Assembly (NCBI GenBank): GCA_903825575.1
Contig: CAIKAW010000044.1
Location: forward strand, 1 to 52,257
DNA: 52,257 nucleotides
From: an uncultured bacterium
GTDB taxonomy: Bacteria; Actinomycetota; Actinomycetes; S36-B12; CAIKAW01
Direction: 5' to 3'
The notes beneath the pieces are model-generated. The model was not told where the DNA came from. It saw only the letters and a program-made list of their open reading frames with translations, and did not search any database. Position 1 is the first letter of the stretch. Each line of letters begins with the position of its first letter. Made by a program: the position numbers and the translations under genes. This document shows, in pieces, positions 9,665 through 19,490 of this stretch.

Positions 9665-12442
9665 GTGTCCGCGATTCTCGACAAGATCCTGCGAGCTGGC
9701 GAGGGTCGAATCGTCCGCCGACTGGCCGGACTGGCTAATCAAGTAAACGCGCTCGAGGACGATTTCGTCGCCCTGTCTGACGCCGAGCTGCGGGCGCTAA
9801 CTCCGCAGTATCGCGAGCGGCTGGAAGCTGGCGAAAGTTTGGACGACCTACTGCCAGAGGCGTTCGCCACAGTGCGTGAAGCGGCCCGCCGGACTTTGGG
9901 GCAGCGGCACTATGACGTTCAACTCATGGGTGGTGCGGCGCTGCACTTAGGCAATATCGCCGAGATGCGTACTGGTGAGGGCAAGACTTTGGTTTCGACG
10001 CTGCCCGCTTACCTAAATGGGCTAGCGGGCAAGGGCGTTCACGTCATCACTGTGAACGACTACCTAGCCGAACGCGACTCTGAGTGGATGGGTCGGATCC
10101 ACCGCTTCCTAGGCCTAAGCGTGGGCGTCATCCTGTCGACAATGACGCCTGCCGAACGGCGCGAGGCCTACAACTGCGACATCACGTACGGAACTAACAA
10201 TGAGTTCGGCTTTGACTACCTACGCGACAACATGGCTTGGGATCTAGAAGAGCTAGTCCAACGCGGCCATAATTTCGCCATAGTCGACGAGGTTGACTCG
10301 ATCCTGATCGATGAGGCCCGTACGCCGTTGATCATTTCCGGACCTGCTGACGAAGCCACGAAGTGGTACGTCGAATTCGCCAAACTCGTGCAGCGGTTGC
10401 GTACTGAGGACGACTACGAGGTCGACGAGAAGAAGCGAACCGTCGGCATCACCGAACCGGGCGTGGAGCGCACCGAGGATTGGCTAGGAATCGACAACTT
10501 GTACGAAGCGGTAAACACCCCGCTTGTCGGCTACCTAAACAATGCGCTGCGGGCCAAGGAGTTATTCAAGCGCGACCGCGACTACGTGCTTATGAATGGT
10601 GAGATTCTCATCGTCGACGAACACACCGGGCGCATCCTGCAAGGACGGCGTTATAACGAAGGCCTGCATCAAGCCATTGAGGCTAAAGAAGGCGTCGAGA
10701 TTAAGGCCGAGAACCAGACGCTGGCGACGATCACACTGCAGAACTTCTTCCGCATGTACGACAAGTTGTCGGGCATGACAGGAACGGCCATGACCGAAGC
10801 ATCTGAGTTCAACCAGATTTACAAGCTCGGCGTGGTCCAGATCCCGACCAATCGTCCGATGATCCGGGGCGATGAAGCTGACCTCGTGTACCGCACCGAG
10901 GACGCCAAGTACGTCGCTGTAATCGAAGACATCGCCGAGCGATACGAGAAGGGCCAGCCGGTGCTGGTTGGGACCGTCAGCGTCGAGAAGAGTGAGCACC
11001 TGTCCGGTCTGCTCACGCGGCGCGGAATCCCGCACGAGGTCCTGAATGCCAAGCACCACGACCGCGAGGCGTCGATCGTTGCTCAGGCTGGGCATAAGAG
11101 TGCAATCACAGTTGCTACCAACATGGCCGGTCGAGGCACCGACATCATGCTCGGTGGCAACCCTGAGTTCATGGCCGCCGCCGAGTTGACCCGAGCGGGC
11201 TTGAGTCCGGTTGACGATGCTGAGGCCTACGAGGCAGCTTGGCCGGCCGCCCTGACCACAGCCAAGAATGCGGTAGCAAGCGAGCACGAAGAGGTGGTGG
11301 CTCTGGGTGGCTTGTACGTCCTAGGCACCGAGCGCCACGAGTCACGTCGTATCGACAACCAGTTGCGCGGGCGTTCCGGTCGTCAAGGCGACCCGGGCGA
11401 AACTCGGTTCTACTTGTCCCTGGCCGACGATTTGATGCGGCTCTTCAAAGCCGACCTAGTCGACGCCTTCCTTCGTCGCTTCAACGTGCCCGATGATGTG
11501 CCGATTGAAGCGAAGATGGTTTCCAATGCCATCCGCAGCGCACAGACTCAGGTTGAAGCCCAGAACTTCGAGATCCGCAAGAACGTCTTGAAGTACGACG
11601 AGGTGCTAAACCGCCAGCGGACTGTTGTCTACGACGAACGTCGTCGCGTGCTTTCCGGTGAGGATTTGCACGAGCAAGTGCGTCACTTCATCGATGCCAC
11701 GATCGACGTCTCGGTGACAGCGGCTACGGCAGAGGGCTACCCCGAGGACTGGGACCTCGACCTGCTCTGGACTCAATTGCGTACGACGTACCCGATCGGT
11801 CGCACCATTGAAGAGTTGGAAGAAGAGTGCGGCGGAAGTCGAGCTGGTTTGTCCCGTGACTACTTGATCGCCGAACTCACCGAAGATGCCCAGCATGCTT
11901 ACGACAGCCGCGAGGAATCTCTCGGCGAAGAAGTAACGCGCGAACTCGAGCGACGGGTAATCCTTTCGGTGCTTGATCGGCGCTGGCGTGAACATCTGTA
12001 CGAGATGGATTACCTACAAGAGGGCATCGGCCTGCGTGCCATGGCTCAGCGTGATCCGCTCGTTGAGTATCAGCGTGAGGGCTTCGACTTGTTCCGCGCG
12101 ATGATGGACTCGATCCAGCACGAAGCGGTGGCATATCTATTCAACGTCGAAGTTGAGGTCGAAGCCACAGCCGTCGAAGGGTCCGAAGTTGCGCACGATC
12201 ATCAACCCGGCCACGACCATAGTCACCCGACCGTCTCGGCGCCGGGTCTGGCCCCAGCCCGTCCCGCGGCCTTGCAGTATTCGGCACCGACGGTTGATGG
12301 TGCGGCCGAAGTAAGTCGGACGGCGGCCCACACTGATCAGGGTGAGTACGGCGACGTTGCGCGCAATGCCCCATGCCCCTGTGGCTCGGGGAAGAAGTTC
12401 AAGCGGTGCCATGGTGATCCCCGGAATCGGTCGGCAAGCTGA
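9665..12442 (+). CDS. secA: Preprotein translocase ATPase SecA
   Basis: This 925-residue motor drives unfolded proteins through the SecYEG channel. The Walker A motif MRTGEGKT is at residues 101-108, the DEAD-like box is [15 protein letters not shown], and the helicase motif [18 protein letters not shown] is intact. The cross-linking, scaffold and wing regions are contiguous. The C-terminus carries the zinc-binding SEC-C motif [14 protein letters not shown], preceded by a His-rich linker. The GTG start has GGGAG seven bases upstream. The position after hpf and lysX fits the housekeeping actinobacterial secA1 locus. Confidence 0.97.
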   Translation: MSAILDKILRAGEGRIVRRLAGLANQVNALEDDFVALSDAELRALTPQYRERLEAGESLDDLLPEAFATVREAARRTLGQRHYDVQLMGGAALHLGNIAEMRTGEGKTLVSTLPAYLNGLAGKGVHVITVNDYLAERDSEWMGRIHRFLGLSVGVILSTMTPAERREAYNCDITYGTNNEFGFDYLRDNMAWDLEELVQRGHNFAIVDEVDSILIDEARTPLIISGPADEATKWYVEFAKLVQRLRTEDDYEVDEKKRTVGITEPGVERTEDWLGIDNLYEAVNTPLVGYLNNALRAKELFKRDRDYVLMNGEILIVDEHTGRILQGRRYNEGLHQAIEAKEGVEIKAENQTLATITLQNFFRMYDKLSGMTGTAMTEASEFNQIYKLGVVQIPTNRPMIRGDEADLVYRTEDAKYVAVIEDIAERYEKGQPVLVGTVSVEKSEHLSGLLTRRGIPHEVLNAKHHDREASIVAQAGHKSAITVATNMAGRGTDIMLGGNPEFMAAAELTRAGLSPVDDAEAYEAAWPAALTTAKNAVASEHEEVVALGGLYVLGTERHESRRIDNQLRGRSGRQGDPGETRFYLSLADDLMRLFKADLVDAFLRRFNVPDDVPIEAKMVSNAIRSAQTQVEAQNFEIRKNVLKYDEVLNRQRTVVYDERRRVLSGEDLHEQVRHFIDATIDVSVTAATAEGYPEDWDLDLLWTQLRTTYPIGRTIEELEEECGGSRAGLSRDYLIAELTEDAQHAYDSREESLGEEVTRELERRVILSVLDRRWREHLYEMDYLQEGIGLRAMAQRDPLVEYQREGFDLFRAMMDSIQHEAVAYLFNVEVEVEATAVEGSEVAHDHQPGHDHSHPTVSAPGLAPARPAALQYSAPTVDGAAEVSRTAAHTDQGEYGDVARNAPCPCGSGKKFKRCHGDPRNRSAS

Positions 12443-12476
12443 TTTAGCGGTGAGGTGGCTGCGCCAATGACCGGAA

Positions 12477-13109
12477 TCAGCCAACTTCGAGTGCGGTGCA
12501 ACGCCAACGTCCGTCCAGCCCCTCGAGTCGCAACGCTATAGCTCGGCTGCGCCGTGATCCAAGCACGACTGCGCTGGCTTCGACAACTCCGTCAGCCGGA
12601 GCCGTAACACGAATGCTGCCAACCCGGCGTCGGCTCCGGTGCCGCCGAACTTCGACGCCGACTTGATTGGTCGCGCGGGAATGCGCAACTACTGCAGCGT
12701 GGATTTCTGGGGTGAGCCACCGTGTCAACTGTTGGGCCGGACGTTCGCCGGCAAGTACTTCAACGATGGCCTGCACTAGTCGTCCGGTCCACTCAACTGG
12801 TTCAGCGAGTTCACTCGTATGCGACCTCTGAACAGCAAAAAACGAATCGTCCTCGACGCTCGCACGTCCCGGCGCGGCCTCCGGGGCAGCTTCCGGAATT
12901 GGATCGGGGACCGAGAACAGGGTGGCGCCTAGGGTTTCCGGCAGGGCGCCCGGGATCGTGAATTCCATTGCTAACTGGTCTGGGCCAACCAAAGTCAACG
13001 GAGCTCGCTTGGCGGCCTCGTTGGCTGGGGGATCTAGGTCCGGTACCGATACCAACCACAGCAGTGGGCGAGCGGCGATGGGGATGTCGGAGCGCTGGAC
13101 TTGGCTCAT
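12477..13109 (-). CDS. Rv3235-family protein (DUF6459)
   Basis: This 210-residue protein of unknown function has a conserved C-terminal half (about 90-210). A helix containing LVQAIVEVLAGERPAQQLTRW is followed by a beta-rich tail that ends in GRWRCTALEVG. This layout matches the Rv3235 family found beside secA in many Actinobacteria. The N-terminal 85 residues are proline- and alanine-rich and look disordered. It converges with secA (34 bases between stops). No function is established for the family. Confidence 0.75.
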   Translation of the reverse strand: MSQVQRSDIPIAARPLLWLVSVPDLDPPANEAAKRAPLTLVGPDQLAMEFTIPGALPETLGATLFSVPDPIPEAAPEAAPGRASVEDDSFFAVQRSHTSELAEPVEWTGRLVQAIVEVLAGERPAQQLTRWLTPEIHAAVVAHSRATNQVGVEVRRHRSRRRVGSIRVTAPADGVVEASAVVLGSRRSRAIALRLEGLDGRWRCTALEVG

Positions 13110-13142
13110 TGTCGACCCGATTTCCGTAGGGCTGATCCGGCC

Positions 13143-13172
13143 GGTTGCCTGTGTTTGCCTGTGGTTGCTTGT
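13143..13172. repeat. Three short 10-base tandem copies
   Basis: Positions 13143-13152, 13153-13162 and 13163-13172 read GGTTGCCTGT, GTTTGCCTGT and GGTTGCTTGT, differing by one base from the first copy. They lie upstream of the minus-strand Rv3235-like gene in the 167-base gap before the IclR gene. A role is unknown; it may be chance slippage. Confidence 0.5.
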
Positions 13173-13276
13173 CTAGACCTGCAGTTGGGGCGAGCCAATT
13201 GGTTTACGGGATTCGTGGATAACGGGCCAGCCCAAGGCGTGCCCGGGCCAGGGATCTTGGCGGGGCGTAGCCGAGA

Positions 13277-14038
13277 TCAGTTACCCGGACCGAGTCGGCG
13301 GCTGAGCCGATCTGCTGTGAGGACCACGGCTTGGGCGGGCTGGCTCAAGTCAGTCCAGCGATCCCGGGCGAAGGTCACACCTACGGCCCCAGTCGGCCAT
13401 CCATCGGGACCGATTACGGCTGCGGACACAGATGCGAGCCCAACGGTGACTTCTCCGTCCTCGGCCGACCAGCCGCGTTCCGCTTCGGCGGCCAGCAACG
13501 CGTTAAGTTCGCGCCCGGTCTGCGGTCCTCGCCCCGTGCGATTCGGGTACACGTAATCGCGCGGATACAAAGCGGCCCGTTGTTTGGCAGGCAAGGCCGC
13601 AAGCACGGCTCGCCCCGAAGCAGTCAGACTCGCCGGTAGCCGGACCCCGACGTCGGTAACCAACGGGGTAGCGCGCGGGGTGGATTCCTTTACCAGATAT
13701 AGAAAATCGGTGCCATGGAGGACGCCGAATTGGGCCGTAACATGCAGTTTCAGTGCCAACTTTTGCAGTTGTGGGCGCGCAAGTCGTTCCAGCGGGCCTT
13801 GGCGCAGGTAAGCAGTTCCGATTTCGAATGCGCCGATACCAAGCCCCCAACTACCGTCATCGATGAAGTGGGTTGCGAAACCGGCATCGCTTAGGGCGCG
13901 CAAGATGCGATAGGTCGAAGCCCGCGGGAGCTTTAGCTCGCGAGCGATAGTGGCTGCAGCCGTGGGCTCGGTTCGGGTCGCTAGAAACCGCAACACTGCT
14001 ACCGCTCGTTCCGGGCCGCGGGGCGCTGGCGTCGTCAC
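13277..14038 (-). CDS. IclR-family regulator, probably of histidine use (HutR-like)
   Basis: This 253-residue IclR-type repressor or activator has an N-terminal winged helix (about 8-70, with LPRASTYRILRALSDAGF as the recognition region). The C-terminal ligand-binding domain (about 75-250) ends in the characteristic GAVGVTFARD. It is divergent from hutU with 124 bases between them, and a 14-base inverted repeat lies 11 bases before its GTG start. In corynebacteria an IclR-type HutR controls the hut genes. The function here is inferred from position and family. The ligand (histidine or urocanate) cannot be read from the sequence. Confidence 0.82.
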   Translation of the reverse strand: MTTPAPRGPERAVAVLRFLATRTEPTAAATIARELKLPRASTYRILRALSDAGFATHFIDDGSWGLGIGAFEIGTAYLRQGPLERLARPQLQKLALKLHVTAQFGVLHGTDFLYLVKESTPRATPLVTDVGVRLPASLTASGRAVLAALPAKQRAALYPRDYVYPNRTGRGPQTGRELNALLAAEAERGWSAEDGEVTVGLASVSAAVIGPDGWPTGAVGVTFARDRWTDLSQPAQAVVLTADRLSRRLGPGN

Positions 14039-14048
14039 CGGCGCAGTA

Positions 14049-14062
14049 TCTCAGATATGAGA
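14049..14062. promoter_or_regulatory. Inverted-repeat operator, probable IclR/HutR site
   Basis: TCTCAGATATGAGA has perfect five-base arms (TCTCA/TGAGA) around GATA. It lies between the divergent IclR gene and hutU. Length and layout resemble the 14-base TCT...AGA motif I recall for corynebacterial HutR. It sits 11 bases from the regulator start, suggesting autoregulation. Confidence 0.55.
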
Positions 14063-14162
14063 CGAGGATTTCGACGCGTGGGTATCGCAGGCCGCGAGGG
14101 CGGGTGATGATGCTTGCTGGACCGGGGTTGCCGGTCTGCCTCGGCCGGGAAACGGAGTTCTC

Positions 14163-15818
14163 ATGTCTGGTAGCCGAATCGTCAGGTCTCCACACGGCAC
14201 GACGTTGACTGCTCGTTCGTGGCCTCAAGAAGCCGCCATGCGAATGCTGCAGAACAATCTGGACCCAGCCGTTGCCGAGCACCCTGAGAACTTGGTCGTG
14301 TACGGCGGAACCGGCAAGGCGGCGCGCGACTGGAACTCTTTCGACGCGATCATGCGGACGCTGACCACATTGAAGGACGACGAAACTCTGCTGGTGCAGT
14401 CCGGACGTCCGGTAGGCGTGATGCAAACACACGAGTGGGCGCCGCGCGTACTGATCGCGAACTCAAACCTCGTCGGCGACTGGGCAAACTGGCCCGAATT
14501 CCGCCGGCTCGAGGCCATGGGCCTAACCATGTACGGTCAAATGACCGCTGGATCATGGATTTACATTGGAACGCAAGGGATCTTGCAGGGTACGTACGAA
14601 ACGTTTGGCGCAGTTGCAGCGAAGCGATTCAACGGCACTTTGGCTGGCACCCTTACGGTGACTGCCGGCTGTGGCGGGATGGGCGGTGCGCAACCGTTGG
14701 CAGTCACGATGAACGATGGTGTTTGTCTGATTGTTGATATCGACGCGACCAGGTTGCAGCGCCGGGTAGTTGACCGCTATCTCGACGAAATGACGGACGA
14801 TCTTGACGACGCAATTGCGCGGGTGCTAGCGGCGAAGGCCGCTAGGCGCGCGTTGTCAGTCGGGCTCGTAGGAAATGCGGCGGAGGTACTTCCAGAGCTC
14901 CTCCGTCGCGGAGTCGCTGTCGACATCGTCACCGACCAAACTTCGGCGCACGACCCGCTCGCATACGTCCCCGAGGGCATCGAATTCGCGGATTCGCACG
15001 AGTACGCAGCCGCTAAGCCAGAGGAATACACCGACCGCGCTCGGGTTTCGATGGCGCACCATGTCGAAGCCATGGTCGGCTTCATGGATGCGGGGGCCGA
15101 GGTCTTCGACTACGGCAATTCAATTCGCGACGAGGCTCGTCAAGGTGGCTACGGTCGCGCCTTTGATTTCCCCGGTTTCATTCCGGCCTACATTCGTCCG
15201 TTGTTCTGCGAAGGCAAAGGACCTTTTCGTTGGGTGGCGCTTTCAGGTGATCCGGCCGACATTCGGCGCACCGATCAGGAAGTGCTCAAGTTGTTCCCCG
15301 ACAACGAAGGCCTGCGGCGGTGGATCACCTTGGCGCAAGACAGAGTGGCGTTCCAAGGCTTGCCCGCTCGGATCTGTTGGTTGGGATATGGCGAACGCGA
15401 TGTCGCCGGATTGGCATTCAACGAACTGGTTGCGAAGGGCGAAGTTAAGGCGCCGATCGTAATCGGGCGTGATCATCTCGACTGTGGCTCGGTGGCATCG
15501 CCTTACCGAGAAACCGAATCCATGCTCGACGGGTCTGACGCTATCGCCGACTGGCCGTTGCTCAATGCGTTGGTCAATACCTCCTCCGGGGCCTCATGGG
15601 TGTCAATCCACCACGGCGGAGGCGTAGGTATTGGGCGCTCGCTGCATGCGGGCCAGGTGTCAGTGGCGGACGGCACCGCACTTGCTGCCCAGAAGTTGGC
15701 GCGCGTCCTGCGCAATGACCCGGGAATGGGCGTAATCAGGCACGTTGATGCCGGCTACGACTTGGCCGATACCGTTGCAGCAGAACGCGGAGTTCGAATC
15801 CCAATGCAGGAGGCCTGA
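14163..15818 (+). CDS. hutU: Urocanate hydratase (urocanase)
   Basis: The enzyme converts urocanate to imidazolone propionate, step two of histidine breakdown, with tightly bound NAD. Its 551 residues match the usual length. The hallmark NAD-site motif GCGGMGGAQ is at residues 169-177, and the conserved cysteine region [14 protein letters not shown] places the cysteine at residue 405. The ATG start has GGAG five bases upstream. hutH begins two bases after its stop, so hutU, hutH and hutI form one operon, here with hutU first. Confidence 0.96.
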   Translation: MSGSRIVRSPHGTTLTARSWPQEAAMRMLQNNLDPAVAEHPENLVVYGGTGKAARDWNSFDAIMRTLTTLKDDETLLVQSGRPVGVMQTHEWAPRVLIANSNLVGDWANWPEFRRLEAMGLTMYGQMTAGSWIYIGTQGILQGTYETFGAVAAKRFNGTLAGTLTVTAGCGGMGGAQPLAVTMNDGVCLIVDIDATRLQRRVVDRYLDEMTDDLDDAIARVLAAKAARRALSVGLVGNAAEVLPELLRRGVAVDIVTDQTSAHDPLAYVPEGIEFADSHEYAAAKPEEYTDRARVSMAHHVEAMVGFMDAGAEVFDYGNSIRDEARQGGYGRAFDFPGFIPAYIRPLFCEGKGPFRWVALSGDPADIRRTDQEVLKLFPDNEGLRRWITLAQDRVAFQGLPARICWLGYGERDVAGLAFNELVAKGEVKAPIVIGRDHLDCGSVASPYRETESMLDGSDAIADWPLLNALVNTSSGASWVSIHHGGGVGIGRSLHAGQVSVADGTALAAQKLARVLRNDPGMGVIRHVDAGYDLADTVAAERGVRIPMQEA

Positions 15819-15820
15819 GG

Positions 15821-17359
15821 ATGGAAGACGTCCTGCTCGGTACCAGCGGTGTTACGGCTGCAGATGTTATTGCGGTTGCTCGCGGAAATGCCCGGGTGAT
15901 CATCTCGGCCCCGGCTCGCGAAGCAGTGGCTGCTGCGCGCGTGGTGATTGAGAAGTTGGCGGCGGCTGAGACGCCGGCCTACGGAGTCTCTACCGGCTTT
16001 GGGGCGCTTGCCAATCGTCACATCTCGTTGGAATTGCGAGCCCAACTGCAGCGATCGCTGGTGCGCTCGCATGCCGCTGGCATGGGACCCAGCGTTGAGA
16101 CCGAAGTGGTCCGCGCATTGATGTTCCTACGATTGAAGACTTTGGCCTCCGGTCGAACCGGAGTGCGTCCCGTGGTTGTGGAGACGATCGCGGCGATGCT
16201 CAACGCGGGCATCACCCCTGTGGTGCACGAGTTCGGATCCCTTGGCTGTAGCGGGGACCTCGCTCCTTTGGCCCATGCCGCACTGGTGTTGATGGGCGAG
16301 GGTTTGGCTTTCGATGCCGCTGACCAGATTCAGTCCGGGGCAGAAGTCCTTGCGGCAGCCGGAATTGAACCGGTGGTGCTGGAAGCCAAGGAAGGTCTGG
16401 CGCTGATCAACGGCACCGACGGCATGCTCGGCATGCTGTTGATGGCTGGAGCTGACCTGGTCGAACTGTCCAAGATTGCCGACATCACTGCTGCCATGAG
16501 TGTCGAGGGTCTGCTCGGGACCGATCGGGTGTTCCAACCCGAGCTACATGCGCCGCTGCGCCCACATCAGGGGCAAGCCGCAAGTGCGGCAAACTTGACT
16601 CGACTGCTGGCGGATTCAGCAATCGTGTCGTCGCATTTAGAGGGCGACACGAAAGTACAGGACGCTTATTCGCTTCGGTGCGCCCCGCAAGTTGCTGGGG
16701 CCGTTCGCGACACCATCGCATACGCCATGTCTGTTGCCGCCAACGAACTAGCGGCGACGATCGACAATCCAGTAGTGCTGCCGGATGGTCGAGTCCAATC
16801 CAACGGAAACTTCCATGGCGCTCCTGTTGCTTACGTGCTGGACTTCTTGGCCATTGTTGCTGCCGATCTAGCGTCCATTTCAGAACGACGTACCGACCGG
16901 ATGCTGGACCCAGCCCGGTCGCACGGGTTGCCGGCATTCCTTGCCGCTGACCCCGGCGTTGATTCTGGAATGATGATCGCCCAATACACCCAGGCTGCAC
17001 TGGTGAGCGAGATGAAGCGCCTAGCTGTACCTGCGAGCGTCGATTCGATTCCCAGTTCGGCAATGCAGGAGGACCACGTCTCGATGGGATGGTCGGCCGC
17101 GCGCAAACTTCGAACGTCGATCGACAATCTACGTCGAGTTCTGGCGGTTGAATTGGTTGCGGCGGCTCGAGCCCTAGATCTGCGGGCGCCACTGCAACCT
17201 GCACCGGGTACCGGAGCCGCGCTGGCATGTTTGCGGCAAGCAGTTCCCGGGGTTGGGCCCGACCGGTTCTTGGCCCCGGAGCTTTCGGCGGCCGAAGAGT
17301 TGTTGCGTTCTGGCACATTGCTAGCAGCAGTGGAGTCAACGATTGGACCCTTGGGCTAA
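15821..17359 (+). CDS. hutH: Histidine ammonia-lyase
   Basis: This 512-residue member of the MIO ammonia-lyase family deaminates histidine to urocanate. The MIO cofactor is formed from three residues in GSLGCSGDLAPLAH, here C143-S144-G145 instead of the usual Ala-Ser-Gly. Cys at the first position is tolerated in the family. Other conserved parts are the Tyr loop YGVSTGFGA and the segment NGNFHGAPVAYVLDF. A related aromatic ammonia-lyase is possible in principle, but its place between hutU and hutI settles the assignment. Confidence 0.94.
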   Translation: MEDVLLGTSGVTAADVIAVARGNARVIISAPAREAVAAARVVIEKLAAAETPAYGVSTGFGALANRHISLELRAQLQRSLVRSHAAGMGPSVETEVVRALMFLRLKTLASGRTGVRPVVVETIAAMLNAGITPVVHEFGSLGCSGDLAPLAHAALVLMGEGLAFDAADQIQSGAEVLAAAGIEPVVLEAKEGLALINGTDGMLGMLLMAGADLVELSKIADITAAMSVEGLLGTDRVFQPELHAPLRPHQGQAASAANLTRLLADSAIVSSHLEGDTKVQDAYSLRCAPQVAGAVRDTIAYAMSVAANELAATIDNPVVLPDGRVQSNGNFHGAPVAYVLDFLAIVAADLASISERRTDRMLDPARSHGLPAFLAADPGVDSGMMIAQYTQAALVSEMKRLAVPASVDSIPSSAMQEDHVSMGWSAARKLRTSIDNLRRVLAVELVAAARALDLRAPLQPAPGTGAALACLRQAVPGVGPDRFLAPELSAAEELLRSGTLLAAVESTIGPLG

Positions 17360-17362
17360 GCC

Positions 17363-18541
17363 ATGTCGACTTTGATCACGGGTATCTCCGAACTGCTAAC
17401 TAACGATCCGGCTATTGGTGAAGGAGTCGGTCGGATCAAGTCAGCGGCTTTGCTGATCGAGAACGGGGTTGTGGCTTGGACCGGTCCAGCCGCGACGGCG
17501 CCGCCCGCCGATTCGGTGATCGATGTCGGTGGTCGGGCGGTGTTTCCGGGATTCGTTGATAGTCACTCGCATCTAGTCTTCGGTGGCGACCGAGTCGACG
17601 AGTTTGTGGCCCGAATGGCGGGGCAGACCTACGCCGCCGGGGGGATCAAGAGCACTGTTGCTGCTACTCGGGAGGCCAGCGACGATGACTTGCGGGTGCG
17701 CACCGCAAAGCTAGTTGCCGAAATGTTGCGGCAGGGAACCACGACTGTCGAGATTAAGTCCGGCTATGGCCTAACGGTCCAAGATGAGGCACGAAGTCTG
17801 CGCATTGCCGCCGAGTTCACATCGGAGACGACCTACTTAGGCGCCCATGTTGTGCCGGCCGGTCTAGCTGCAGACGAATACGTTGGTCTTGTTACCGGCG
17901 ACATGTTGAAGGCTTGTGCGCCGCATGCGAAGTGGATTGATGTGTTCTGCGAACGCGGTGCGTTCGACGCGGATCAAGCTCGGGCCGTGCTAACAGCTGG
18001 TAAGGCCGTGGGCCTAGGCCTACGCATTCATGCCAACCAGTTGGGCCCGGGTCCAGGGGTGCGGTTGGGCTGCGAGTTGGGTGCCGCCGCAGTTGACCAC
18101 GTCACCTACATCGATGACGAAGATATCAGCGCGCTTGCGCAAACTGGCACGGTTGCGACGCTGTTGCCCGGCGTTGAGTTCTCCACGAAGCATCCTTATC
18201 CCGATGCCCGACGTCTGTTGGACGCAGGTGTGGTCGTCGCTCTGGCCTCTGATTGCAATCCCGGCTCCTGCTTCACGTCGAGCCTGGCTTTTTGCATCAC
18301 CCTTGCGGTGCGCGAGATGGGACTCACTCCGGACCAGGCGATCTGGGCTGCGACTGCCGGTGGGGCACGTGCGCTTCGTCGCACAGACGTCGGGCACCTT
18401 GGAGTCGGTGCTCAAGCGAACTTCGTTGTGCTTGACGCGCCGGCAGCTGCGTATTTGGCCTACCGCCCGGGAGTTCCGCTGGTGCGCGATGTTTGGTCGG
18501 CAGGGCGGCAGCGCATTGGTCCGGGCTCGAGTCTGGGCTGA
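17363..18541 (+). CDS. hutI: Imidazolonepropionase
   Basis: This 392-residue metal-dependent amidohydrolase opens imidazolone propionate to N-formimino-glutamate. The metal motif [12 protein letters not shown] (H68, H70) and the downstream conserved segments [15 protein letters not shown] and ASDCNPGS are present. It begins three bases after hutH and has no strong ribosome site of its own, consistent with coupling. The next enzyme (HutG or HutF plus HutG) is not encoded in the window, so the pathway must be completed elsewhere. A long open frame across its 3' end in another phase is a shadow. Confidence 0.94.
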   Translation: MSTLITGISELLTNDPAIGEGVGRIKSAALLIENGVVAWTGPAATAPPADSVIDVGGRAVFPGFVDSHSHLVFGGDRVDEFVARMAGQTYAAGGIKSTVAATREASDDDLRVRTAKLVAEMLRQGTTTVEIKSGYGLTVQDEARSLRIAAEFTSETTYLGAHVVPAGLAADEYVGLVTGDMLKACAPHAKWIDVFCERGAFDADQARAVLTAGKAVGLGLRIHANQLGPGPGVRLGCELGAAAVDHVTYIDDEDISALAQTGTVATLLPGVEFSTKHPYPDARRLLDAGVVVALASDCNPGSCFTSSLAFCITLAVREMGLTPDQAIWAATAGGARALRRTDVGHLGVGAQANFVVLDAPAAAYLAYRPGVPLVRDVWSAGRQRIGPGSSLG

Positions 18542-18563
18542 GTGCTGGGCGTACGTTGCTTGG

Positions 18564-19118
18564 GTGTCCGGAGCGAAGCCTGATCCTGATTCGGTCGAGT
18601 ACTTTCTTGCGGCGTTAGACGCCCGGGCCGTAGCCGAGGGTTTCGTTGATCTAGCCTCCGAGGTCACGGAGCGAATCGCGATCGAGACTTCGCACATCTA
18701 TCTGATCGATCGCTTACGTGCTGCGGTTGGCGGCCATTTGGTTATTGAAGTCGGTGGACGGAGTTACTCCGGGGTCCTGGTGCAGGTGCTTTTCGACGCA
18801 CTCCGAGTGGACTGTGATGGGCGCGCGTGTCTGGTCGCATCCAGTGCGATCGATACCGTGCTGGGCCTAACCGAATGCTGCGTAGATCCTGGTGGGTTGG
18901 GTCAAGTGGAACGACGTCTTGGGATGGCTTCGGTCCTGCGCCGCTGGCTGACCCTGCGGGTCTGCGTTGAGTTGCGCGACGGCACAAGGAGAGCAGGCTC
19001 CTTGATCCGCGTGGGGGCAGACCAAATAGATCTAGTGACCGCTAGTGCCCGGGTGAGCATTGCGACCGAAGCGATCTGCGTCGTCGAACTTGCTTGTGGC
19101 GTCGACTTTGCGGGATAA
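18564..19118 (+). CDS. Conserved actinobacterial protein with two small beta-barrel repeats, unknown function
   Basis: The protein has 184 residues from a GTG at 18564, 22 bases after hutI. Two similar segments, around residues 57-95 (GGHLVIEVGGRSYSGVLVQV) and 130-180 (VCVELRDGTRRAGSLIRVGA), each look like a short Sm/SH3-type barrel: a strand, a charged turn, a strand, a glycine, then 'V-hydrophobic-D'. This suggests a duplicated barrel, but I cannot name a function. Its last 87 bases overlap the tail of the minus-strand HTH gene. Similar proteins are often found beside this HTH gene in Actinobacteria (recalled, unchecked). The start could differ. Confidence 0.65.
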   Translation: MSGAKPDPDSVEYFLAALDARAVAEGFVDLASEVTERIAIETSHIYLIDRLRAAVGGHLVIEVGGRSYSGVLVQVLFDALRVDCDGRACLVASSAIDTVLGLTECCVDPGGLGQVERRLGMASVLRRWLTLRVCVELRDGTRRAGSLIRVGADQIDLVTASARVSIATEAICVVELACGVDFAG

Positions 19119-19346
19119 GCCGACCCTGCCTGATTCGCCCAAGGGGTGGGCCAGGACGAAGTCGGCAGTCTGCGCGTAACTGCGTTCGATATACGCCTCG
19201 AGTTCACTGGTCTCGACCCGCCATTGGCCCCGACCGCCGACCTTCATGGCCCGGAGTTCACCTGCACGCACCAGCGCATAGGTCTGGGCCGCCGAAACAT
19301 TTAGCGTTTCGGCGACGTCCGCGAGGGTAAGGAAGCGCTGTGACAT
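19032..19346 (-). CDS. Excisionase-type helix-turn-helix DNA-binding protein
   Basis: This 104-residue protein begins with a MerR/excisionase-like winged helix (residues 1-56): FLTLADVAETLNVSAAQTY, then LVRAGELRAMKVGGRGQWRVE, then a helix ELEAYIERSYA. The remaining 40 residues are polar and lack clear structure. Such small HTH proteins are widespread in actinobacterial chromosomes and are not necessarily phage excisionases; no integrase lies nearby. It diverges from the CpaB-like gene (144 bases apart) and overlaps the barrel-protein gene tail to tail by 87 bases. Targets are unknown. Confidence 0.8.
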   Translation of the reverse strand: MSQRFLTLADVAETLNVSAAQTYALVRAGELRAMKVGGRGQWRVETSELEAYIERSYAQTADFVLAHPLGESGRVGLSRKVDATSKFDDADRFGRNAHPGTSGH

Positions 19347-19396
19347 CGAGAAGATTTTGCCACTGACGTGGGTGTAGCGGGGGCGGGGCGGTGCAA

Positions 19397-19426
19397 GTTG
19401 TGGACAGAGCGTTGGCGGTTGTGGAC
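19397..19426. repeat. Direct repeat GTTGTGGAC, two copies
   Basis: GTTGTGGAC occurs at 19397-19405 and 19418-19426, 21 bases (two helix turns) apart, in the divergent gap between the HTH gene and the CpaB-like gene. The spacing suits a protein binding one DNA face, possibly the adjacent HTH protein. This is an inference from spacing. Confidence 0.4.
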
Positions 19427-19490
19427 GCAGGTAAGCGCAGGCGGTTGAGCGACGTCAGACTGGCGCCCCACGGCCGGTACGGGAGGACAC

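Noticed and set aside
16485-17339. 284-residue minus-strand open frame opposite hutH
   Set aside because: Composition is that of a shadow, with no recognisable motif; hutH is certain on the other strand.
18030-19118. 362-residue plus-strand open frame across the end of hutI
   Set aside because: Its first 530 bases are a shadow of hutI in another phase; only the part from the GTG at 18564 looks like protein.
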